Below, one piece after another: positions 20,450 through 25,719 of a stretch of 25,719 bases of DNA (the first letter of the stretch is position 1; each line of letters starts with the position of its first letter). This DNA is from a virus. The DNA is taken from positions 1 through 25,719 of IMG/VR virus record IMGVR_UViG_3300042554_000927; one strand, 5' to 3'. Made by a program: the position numbers and the translations under genes. The notes beneath the pieces are model-generated. The model was given only the letters and a program-made list of their open reading frames with translations, did no database searches and was not told where the DNA came from.

Positions 20450-21592
20450 TTAAGCCTCCGAATTACCCATGTAGCGGAGCGATTCCACGTTCCACCCTGA
20501 CCTTCTTCCTTCTTCTCTTTCGCCACCAAATACCGGCGCTCCAGCATCACCAATTCGTAACGCTTGTGCTAATGCTTGTGAACCGGGAGAAGCCTGTGTT
20601 AGCGGCGCTCCCAAACGTCTAGTCGCCCCAAGTTGCGTCGGAGACTCTGGCGCTTCTTGCGGCTGACCTCTAAACAAATAACCAAATGCTTCACCCAATG
20701 ACTCTTTTAATAAGTCTTCCTCTCGCCTTGTCAACGAAGGAGGCACAAAATCAGGTCTGTCTCTGTAAACAGGCGAACCAAATTGCATACCTAACGGCGT
20801 GATTAAACTCTCACCCGTTTGGTAAGCGGGTTGAACGCCCGCTTCAGTTGCTCTAAATTGCGCTCCCGGCGCTGCTAATCTTTGCTTGAAAGGGTCAAGT
20901 TCTGTTGGATTAGCAATCAAATTTGTTCGGTAAAGAGAACTGGTGTCGCCCACCAATCCTTGCCCACCACCTGTGGGTACGCGATTAGTAGCACCGGTTA
21001 CAGTTGGCGCATTAGCAATCGGCTGGCCTCTTTGATATTCACTTTGACCCGGAACCCGTAATCTTGCTTCACCGGCTTGTTGTGGGCCTTGTGCTGACAA
21101 ACCTCTAACTCCTTCAACGCCCGTTTGAACCAAACCAGCGGTAGCCGCACCCCTTAAGCCAGCTCTTAACGCTTCGTCAGGTTCTGCGCCTTGAACTATT
21201 GCGCCGGTGGTTGCACCCGCACCGCCACCAGCCGCAGCGCCAGCAACCCTGCCTGTCGTACCGCCAACCGCGCTACTTACTTTGGGGCCAACAACACTAC
21301 CAGCATAAGTACCAGCACCAGCAGCAGCACCTGCTCTCAAAATGTCTTTGCCAGTAGCATTTGGATTTAACGCAGTTAATCCTGAACTAATTGCTGCCGC
21401 CCCCGCAGCAGCAGCCGCAGCAGTATTAGCCGCAGCCGCTGGCAATAACGCATTTCCAATAGCTGTGCCAACGCCGGGTGCGATAATCGTCACCACCGCA
21501 GCAATAACAGGTGCGTTTTCAACAACAAAGTCACCAACTTTTCTTACACCTTTTTCTACTGCTTTTCCTAACTTTTTTAGTGGATTACCCAT
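20450..21592 (-). CDS. Probable internal virion protein, Gly/Ala-rich
   Basis: 380 residues. After a basic N-terminus (NPLKKLGKAVEKGVRKVG), residues 27-70 are hydrophobic and Ala-rich (VIAAVVTIIAPGVG and onward), followed by Gly-zipper-like repeats (AGAAAGAGTYAGSVVG, then VAGAAAGGGAGATTGAIV). The second half is Gln/Pro/Gly-rich and probably disordered. Gly-zipper segments often make channels or membrane-inserting helices; with its neighbours this fits an ejectosome part. There are no catalytic motifs. Confidence 0.62.
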   Translation of the reverse strand: MGNPLKKLGKAVEKGVRKVGDFVVENAPVIAAVVTIIAPGVGTAIGNALLPAAAANTAAAAAAGAAAISSGLTALNPNATGKDILRAGAAAGAGTYAGSVVGPKVSSAVGGTTGRVAGAAAGGGAGATTGAIVQGAEPDEALRAGLRGAATAGLVQTGVEGVRGLSAQGPQQAGEARLRVPGQSEYQRGQPIANAPTVTGATNRVPTGGGQGLVGDTSSLYRTNLIANPTELDPFKQRLAAPGAQFRATEAGVQPAYQTGESLITPLGMQFGSPVYRDRPDFVPPSLTRREEDLLKESLGEAFGYLFRGQPQEAPESPTQLGATRRLGAPLTQASPGSQALAQALRIGDAGAPVFGGEREEGRRSGWNVESLRYMGNSEA

Positions 21593-21605
21593 AACTGTTC
21601 TGCCT

Positions 21606-21938
21606 TCACACTAACTTGGCGGCTGTCGCTAAGACAGCGAGAACGCCATAATTGATAGTGGGGCCAAATACTCTGTCATCATCTTGGCCTAGCTCTCGAA
21701 CCTTTTCTAAGAACATCGGGTACAAACTTCTGTTGTAAATCGCTAACTCTGCTGCATTACCTAATTCTTTTATTTCCTGCGCTGACAGCCCCGTTTCTTG
21801 CATCATTTGCATGACTACCCGCTTTGCTTCCGCAACCTTTGGGTTAGACATCGGGTTCAACTCTTGCTGCAACCCTTGTAATGACGCTTGAGTTTGCTGT
21901 GCTGAAAAATCAGATTTTTTTTGGGACGGGGAAACCAT
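21606..21938 (-). CDS. Hypothetical virion-region protein
   Basis: 110 residues. A Gln/Ser-rich start (KKSDFSAQQTQASLQGLQQ), a helical core with a small HTH-like pattern (QETGLSAQEIKELGNAAELAI) and a hydrophobic C-terminus (NYGVLAVLATAAKLV). The start and context suggest a small virion or assembly protein. It begins two bases before the stop region of the triplicated-motif gene, and ends 14 bases before the Gly/Ala-rich gene. Unknown function. Confidence 0.65.
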   Translation of the reverse strand: MVSPSQKKSDFSAQQTQASLQGLQQELNPMSNPKVAEAKRVVMQMMQETGLSAQEIKELGNAAELAIYNRSLYPMFLEKVRELGQDDDRVFGPTINYGVLAVLATAAKLV

Positions 21939-21940
21939 TT

Positions 21941-22279
21941 TTAAAGTCCTAAAGAAGCCACGATTTGTTCGTGAATGTACAAATGGCTGGCTAACCAGTC
22001 GTAAAAATCTGACTCATTATTAAAATCAACATCTAACAAATTGAACGGATTGTTCAAATCTAACAGCCCCGCAAACGCCTGATGCTCGACCTGATGAGCC
22101 TGTAACCAGTCATCTAGGTTGCTTATTTCAGCGTCTATAAGGGGGTAAATCGGCACTACAAAGTTAGAATCCATCAAAACCTGCTGAAATAGCCGGTGTT
22201 GCATCCCATTTTCGAACAAAAACTCGCTCAATGAGTCGTTATCACCGAACTCAACCATTGAAAGCGTGTTCATGTTCAT
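21941..22279 (-). CDS. Protein with three copies of a 19-residue helical motif
   Basis: 112 residues. Three segments align without gaps over 19 residues: LSEFLFENGMQHRLFQQVL, LDDWLQAHQVEHQAFAGLL and FYDWLASHLYIHEQIVASL. Shared features are (L/F)-x-(D/E)-(W/F)-L, an N/H at position 8, H at position 12, a hydrophobic residue at 15 and L at 19. I remember similar short repeats in uncharacterised proteins of environmental phages near tail genes. Function unknown; the repeated histidines invite a metal or interaction role (inference). TAATG overlap with the upstream gene. Confidence 0.72.
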   Translation of the reverse strand: MNMNTLSMVEFGDNDSLSEFLFENGMQHRLFQQVLMDSNFVVPIYPLIDAEISNLDDWLQAHQVEHQAFAGLLDLNNPFNLLDVDFNNESDFYDWLASHLYIHEQIVASLGL

Positions 22280-22488
22280 TATTTGTCTGCCTTACTTTCT
22301 AATTTGTCAAAAATCTTACCCAACATCCCTTTGATTTCGTTGATGTCGTTCTTGTAATCATCTTTGCTCAAATAAACGTGCGGCAACTCACGAATGTCAT
22401 CATCAATACGATTCAACATCCGAGTAATGTTGTTTAACGTCCAGCCTCCGAAGAAAGCTGCTACGCCAACGACTAAGTTAAATAACAT
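22279..22488 (-). CDS. Membrane-anchored small coiled-coil protein
   Basis: 69 residues from ATG 22488, with GGAAGG ahead of it; a longer start at 22620 would add an implausible Arg-rich part overlapping the fibre gene, so I reject it. N-terminal membrane helix FNLVVGVAAFFGGWTL (3-18), then a polar segment and a helical tail (SKDDYKNDINEIKGMLGKIFDKLES) with coiled-coil spacing. This N-in anchor plus coiled coil resembles XhlA-type accessory lysis proteins or other tail-region membrane proteins. A role in lysis or superinfection exclusion is possible. Confidence 0.72.
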   Translation of the reverse strand: MLFNLVVGVAAFFGGWTLNNITRMLNRIDDDIRELPHVYLSKDDYKNDINEIKGMLGKIFDKLESKADK

Positions 22489-22501
22489 TTGGCCTTCCAA
22501 T

Positions 22502-23092
22502 TTACACTCCGTAGTAAGGAATCTTCTTGTTAGTACCGTTAATGCTAATTGTGATGTAACCCTCCGGCACAAGCGGCAAACTAGAGGTCGCAAACGTCGC
22601 ATTGGCTGACGTAGTTGCACTTATGTTGGCATTGCTTAATGTTGCAGCGTTAATCGTGACGCTGTTAATTGTTCCACCGGTAATGGTCACGCTGTTCGAG
22701 TTTTGCTGCGACATCGTGCCGTAGCCTGTCTGCTTCATCGAACCAAAAGTGTCGAACGTGCCGTCGGTTGTCCAAGTGTCACCGACATTTAATGTCACTT
22801 TGTAAAGTGTTCGTAGCGTACCGTTATTGTTGTAACTGATAGTGACCGTAACCGCAGCCGTATCCTTGTTTTCAACAGTAATCGACTTGATGGTACGTCG
22901 CGTAGAGGCCGCTGGAGCCGCTACAAGCGTTACTTCGTTTGTGCCATTGAGTGCGCCATCATTTGCACCCTCTGTAAAGTCTGTGCCGTTGTTGTCGCCG
23001 TAAGCGGCAGTAAAATCAGGATTCGTTGTTGCCGCTGGCCCTGACATTATGGCAACAATGGATTTTGTGGTTGCGTCGAGTATGAGATTCAT
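22502..23092 (-). CDS. Tail/adsorption protein, beta-rich
   Basis: 196 residues, Thr/Asn/Ser/Gly-rich. The middle holds strands such as RRTIKSITVENKDTAAVTVTI; the second half has a short beta-helix-like run (SVTITGGTINSVTINAATLS, then NANISATTSANATFATSS). These features are usual for small tail-fibre or virion-surface proteins. Next to the repeat fibre gene and between other late genes, it is likely part of the host-contact apparatus. No enzymatic motif. Starts nine bases after the stop of the fibre gene. Confidence 0.68.
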   Translation of the reverse strand: MNLILDATTKSIVAIMSGPAATTNPDFTAAYGDNNGTDFTEGANDGALNGTNEVTLVAAPAASTRRTIKSITVENKDTAAVTVTISYNNNGTLRTLYKVTLNVGDTWTTDGTFDTFGSMKQTGYGTMSQQNSNSVTITGGTINSVTINAATLSNANISATTSANATFATSSLPLVPEGYITISINGTNKKIPYYGV

Positions 23093-23101
23093 GTTGTCCT
23101 C

Positions 23102-24133
23102 TTAACTGATAAACCAAGCGTAGGCGTATGCCGTATTCGCGCTGACGTTGCCGCCGCCACCACCTGTAATTGTTACATTCGATACCGCAGTAATCCGACC
23201 TTGCGCGTCCACCGTAATCTGCGCTACCTGTGTATTGCTACCGTAGGTTCCTGCATTTGCTGTCGTATTGGCAAGACTAATAGTGACATTACTTGCCAGA
23301 TTTCCACCGCCAGTTAGCCCCGTGCCAGCAATAATAGTTGTCGTATTTACGACAGCCCCCGACACATTAGCAACAGCAATGTCAATCGCTACATTGGCAG
23401 CACTTGTCAGTCTGCCCTGTGCATCAACCGTAAACTGTCCTACCGAGGAGGCCGTGCCGTAGTTGCCAGCAGCCACCGCTGTATTGGCTAGTGTCAGCGT
23501 TACATTGCTGGATAGGTTGCCACCGCCTGTCAACCCTGTGCCAGCTAATACGCTGACCGTATTCGCTACACCGCCGGTCACATTAGCAATCGGCACGTTG
23601 GTCAGGGAAACCGTCACGTTGCCTGTCAAAGCACCGCCACCTGTCAATAAACCGTCAGCTAATACATTGACCGTGTTTGGAACCGCGCCAGAAACATTGG
23701 CTACCGCAATATTGATAGCGGCATTGCCAGCCGCCGTCAGTTGACCTTGCTGATTAACAGTAAACGTAGCTACGGTGTTAGCAGAACCATAAGAGTCTGC
23801 CGTAACCGCTGTGTTGGCTATGCTAATAGTGCCGGTTGACGTAACAGGGCCACCTGTTAAGCCGGTTCCGGTGTTGACCTGCGTTACCGTGCCAGTGCCG
23901 CCAACATCAATCGTGACATTGCTCGCAGAAGTAATGCGACCTTGAGCATCAATAACAATTTGCGGAACAACAACATTGCTGCCGTAAGTTCCGGCAGTCA
24001 CTGTCGTGTTCGCAAGGCGAATCGTTCCGCTGGTCGTAATCGGGCCACCGGTCAGTCCAGTACCCGTATTGACTTGGGTTACTGTGCCTGACGCATTACC
24101 TCCACCCCCTACACCGCCAGCTACCTTTAGCAT
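23102..24133 (-). CDS. Tail fibre with tandem GLTGG / DAQGR repeats
   Basis: 343 residues. Gly/Thr/Asn/Val-rich, built of tandem units of about 65-72 residues. Each unit has a GLTGG core (residues 23-30, 88-95, 160-167, 197-204, 269-276) and usually a DAQGR(I/L)T segment (62-68, 127-133 as NQQGQLT, 237-243, 309-315). The third unit, about 37 residues from 160 to 196, lacks the DAQGR half. The end is a Gly-rich linker and an aromatic tail (AYAYAWFIS). Such repeats form beta-structured fibre shafts; the repeat number controls fibre length. It is placed with receptor-contact genes. The unit count is read by eye. Confidence 0.82.
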   Translation of the reverse strand: MLKVAGGVGGGGNASGTVTQVNTGTGLTGGPITTSGTIRLANTTVTAGTYGSNVVVPQIVIDAQGRITSASNVTIDVGGTGTVTQVNTGTGLTGGPVTSTGTISIANTAVTADSYGSANTVATFTVNQQGQLTAAGNAAINIAVANVSGAVPNTVNVLADGLLTGGGALTGNVTVSLTNVPIANVTGGVANTVSVLAGTGLTGGGNLSSNVTLTLANTAVAAGNYGTASSVGQFTVDAQGRLTSAANVAIDIAVANVSGAVVNTTTIIAGTGLTGGGNLASNVTISLANTTANAGTYGSNTQVAQITVDAQGRITAVSNVTITGGGGGNVSANTAYAYAWFIS

Positions 24134-24142
24134 GATTGCTCC

Positions 24143-24472
24143 TTATAGACCGTCGCCCGGAGTAATGTATATCGTTGCCGTGCCACTCGACGTTGTTCCG
24201 GTAAAGTAAGCATTCGGCACAAACGTCAAAATCTCATCCGTATTCGGCAAAATGGGAAACGCAGGGCCAGAGCTAGTAACAATGGCTGCGTTGTTTGTCG
24301 CCTCCGCTGCTGTCATCCCATAGCCCATAAATACTGTTACCGTGCCAGTATTGATGACACGGTATTGGTTGCCATTGTTGGTTCCCGATGAAGCCTGAAC
24401 CGGGGTCGGGGCAGTTGTGTCAGCAATAAATGTGACCGTATTGCCCATCTTTTGAAAAGCATTAAGCCCCAT
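24143..24472 (-). CDS. Beta-rich probable virion protein, copy B
   Basis: 109 residues. Similar to the protein at 14228-14572: start NAFQKMGNTV against IAFQPMGKTY, an NQY motif near residue 35, PNTDEI near the middle and the ending ATIYITPGDGL against SEVYVTPGEGL. Thr/Ala/Gly-rich, beta-prone, without a membrane segment. It lies beside fibre genes, so a small fibre-attachment or neck protein is likely. It overlaps the end of the upstream gene by 11 bases. Confidence 0.7.
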   Translation of the reverse strand: MGLNAFQKMGNTVTFIADTTAPTPVQASSGTNNGNQYRVINTGTVTVFMGYGMTAAEATNNAAIVTSSGPAFPILPNTDEILTFVPNAYFTGTTSSGTATIYITPGDGL

Positions 24473-24824
24473 CTAACACCTCCCAAGCCTGATTTGCTTC
24501 ATTCCACACATAGCTGTTGTCATCAGTTGGCATCGGCACAGGCGGTTGCCAGTTGGCATCAGCGTCTAATGTCCACGATGAAAAAGGTTGTGGCGGAACA
24601 AACGCATCAATGTCTGCGCGATAGGTAAGACCTATTCCTGCATAGCGCTTACGAAAGTTTCCGTTGTAGCTGGTCTGCTTCCACGTTCCACTGAACAGGC
24701 GCTCACAGAAGGCTGCGCCGATGTGTTCTTTCTCAACACCGTTAGCGTCAGCGGTGTCCTTATTGTCAACCACGACTACGCGCAAGACCACGTTGTTGCT
24801 ATCTAATTCTGCAAAGTGAGCCAT
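24462..24824 (-). CDS. Conserved tail-region protein (MAHFAELD family)
   Basis: 120 residues. The start AHFAELDSNNVVLRVVVV, the middle WKQTSYNGNFRKRYAGIG and a Trp/Pro-rich end with PPQPFSSWTLD and VPMPTDD are the features of a small protein I know from cyanophages and other aquatic phages, where it lies in the tail-fibre neighbourhood. Mostly beta, probably a virion or fibre-assembly part. It overlaps the next gene by 11 bases and starts right after the oxygenase gene. Confidence 0.8.
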   Translation of the reverse strand: MAHFAELDSNNVVLRVVVVDNKDTADANGVEKEHIGAAFCERLFSGTWKQTSYNGNFRKRYAGIGLTYRADIDAFVPPQPFSSWTLDADANWQPPVPMPTDDNSYVWNEANQAWEVLDGA

Positions 24825-25427
24825 TCAAGCCTCCAATTTCAAACCAGTTAGTGACATCTCATCTCCAACGATGCCGACCGGAAATGTATTAAAACTCATG
24901 CTAATCCGAACATCGTTGCCTTGAACTGTTGGCACGTTATGCTCAAGTGATGACGGGAAAAGAATCAACCGCCCAGTGATGGCCTCAAACCACCACGACT
25001 CGGAGTTGTACAAGTTCCAGCTTTCAGGTGGAAACTTAATTTGCTGCCAGCCCGAGCGATAGAAATAAATGCGGTCATCCGGGTTAGTGTTCAGGTAAAA
25101 CACCCCTGACACAAAGCTGTTTGGGTGCGCGTGCTTGTGATGCCACTGCCCCTGTTCCGAATAGTTGAACCACGACTGTGTTATTCGCAAGTCAACATCA
25201 TGCTTTGGGTCGGTAGTCGCCTTGAAGTATTCAGCAACGCAACCCTCAATCCAATCCCGCAGGGAAGTCATTACGGAGTCACGCAGCACAAAATGATTTA
25301 CGCTGGTGGTATTTCCATCGTTTGGCCTAGTTTCCTGTCCACGCACGAATAGCATCTCCTCGTCCGTTAGTTTACGGTCAAGGTCGAACATCCCGATAGG
25401 TGTCGGAAATAGGTTGTGCATATTCAT
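24825..25427 (-). CDS. 2-oxoglutarate/Fe(II) oxygenase, phage type
   Basis: 200 residues. Recognisable from NLFPTPIGMFDL near the start (typical of the TIGR02466/2OG-FeII_Oxy_5 group), a metal region QWHHKHAHPNSFVSGVFYLN (H96-H101), FPSSLEHNV with H163, and R174 in NDVRISMSFN, which would hold 2-oxoglutarate. Such enzymes hydroxylate a protein, nucleic acid or small molecule using iron, oxygen and 2-oxoglutarate. They are common in aquatic phages, but the substrate is unknown. It lies between two tail-region genes, so it might modify a virion protein. Overlaps the 84-residue gene by four bases. Confidence 0.85.
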   Translation of the reverse strand: MNMHNLFPTPIGMFDLDRKLTDEEMLFVRGQETRPNDGNTTSVNHFVLRDSVMTSLRDWIEGCVAEYFKATTDPKHDVDLRITQSWFNYSEQGQWHHKHAHPNSFVSGVFYLNTNPDDRIYFYRSGWQQIKFPPESWNLYNSESWWFEAITGRLILFPSSLEHNVPTVQGNDVRISMSFNTFPVGIVGDEMSLTGLKLEA

Positions 25428-25678
25428 GCGATTGCTTCCTCAATTTCTTTGACTTGTGCGTTCATGGCTTCAAGTTGCTCTGGCAAGTAAATGGTCGGAA
25501 TGCTTTCCTCAAACTCTTTTATCTTGTCCATCACCCAATAGACTTCCTCAATGCTAGGACAAGGGCGAGGGTCTTCCCAGCGGGTGAAGACATTGTTGCT
25601 GATTTCCCATTTAGCACCCGGACGTAGCATTTGCATCGCTACGTCAATGCCATAGAAGCGGTAGATTTTTGTGTCCAT
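25424..25678 (-). CDS. Conserved tail-region small protein
   Basis: 84 residues. The segment MQMLRPGAKWEISNNVFTRW (15-34) followed by EDPRPCPSIEEVYWVMDKI is a layout I remember from cyanophage and other aquatic phage proteins in tail regions. The C-terminal half is a charged helix (EAMNAQVKEIEEA). No function is known to me. It starts two bases after the stop of the preceding gene, with TAACT before its ATG, and overlaps the oxygenase gene by four bases. Confidence 0.78.
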   Translation of the reverse strand: MDTKIYRFYGIDVAMQMLRPGAKWEISNNVFTRWEDPRPCPSIEEVYWVMDKIKEFEESIPTIYLPEQLEAMNAQVKEIEEAIA

Positions 25679-25680
25679 AG

Positions 25681-25719
25681 TTATTGATTGATTTTTATGA
25701 TTACGATGCCGGAACCGCC
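25681..25719 (-). CDS. C-terminal end of a Gly-rich tail protein (partial)
   Basis: Twelve codons then TAA: GGSGIVIIKINQ. The ending GGSG(I/V)VII followed by a basic residue is the usual C-terminus of glycine-rich tail-fibre or adsorption proteins in aquatic phages. Its start lies outside the right edge. The reading is short, so the call is modest; frame, two-base spacing to the next gene and pattern all agree. Confidence 0.6.
   Translation of the reverse strand, partial: GGSGIVIIKINQ

Noticed and set aside
22489-22620. N-terminal extension of the membrane-anchored gene
   Set aside because: Arg-rich, overlaps the fibre gene, and the inner ATG at 22488 has a clear GGAAGG.
1-25719. CRISPR array, insertion sequence, integrase or attachment site
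   Set aside because: No regularly spaced identical repeats, transposase-like or integrase-like protein, or terminal inverted repeats were seen by eye.

Overview
The window looks like most of the genome of a tailed double-stranded DNA phage, probably short-tailed (podovirus-like) and infecting a Gram-negative bacterium. The evidence is a terminase large subunit, the N-terminal part of a portal protein, a set of long Ala/Gly/Gln-rich proteins of the internal-virion (ejection) type, a tail-fibre locus, a holin/M15 endolysin lysis cassette and a phage recombination module. No tape-measure gene, integrase, tRNA, CRISPR array or insertion sequence is visible. Several small proteins resemble families I remember from environmental, aquatic phages; a freshwater proteobacterial host is only a guess.

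Layout. (1) Positions 1-4930, minus strand: packaging/head operon, read leftwards: a small conserved protein, an HTH regulator, two small proteins, TerL, a DUF5672-type glycosyltransferase, two small conserved proteins and the start of the portal gene, which runs off the left edge. (2) 4931-5520: divergent control region with a leftward-facing intrinsic terminator, palindromes, ATTGCCCA direct repeats, a very AT-rich block and a good rightward promoter. (3) 5521-7609, plus strand: nine very small genes, several encoding membrane peptides, separated by repeated hairpin modules. (4) 7610-8036: a protein-free, strongly structured stretch that I interpret as non-coding RNA, including two hairpins whose six-base loops are exactly complementary. 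(5) 8037-12325, plus strand: YqaJ-type exonuclease, RecT-like annealing protein, RusA-like resolvase, a second glycosyltransferase and a PD-(D/E)XK-like protein. (6) 12322-25719, minus strand: read leftwards, tail/adsorption genes, internal virion proteins, lysis genes and a methyltransferase, ending tail-to-tail with region 5.

The minus-strand blocks at both ends would join if the genome is circular or circularly permuted: from 4930 left through terminase and portal, across the missing part (capsid, neck and tail genes expected), into 25719 and down to 12322. This would make one leftward virion/lysis transcription unit opposed to one rightward early/replication unit, both leaving the control region at 4931-5520. 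Genes within each arm are tightly packed, with ATGA, GTGA and TAATG overlaps that imply translational coupling.

The parts most worth following up are the structured RNA region (7628-7950), the repeated hairpin plus TTCCTAAY leader modules that precede six early genes at a nearly constant distance, and the control region, where a leftward terminator sits only about 36 bases before the first late gene.
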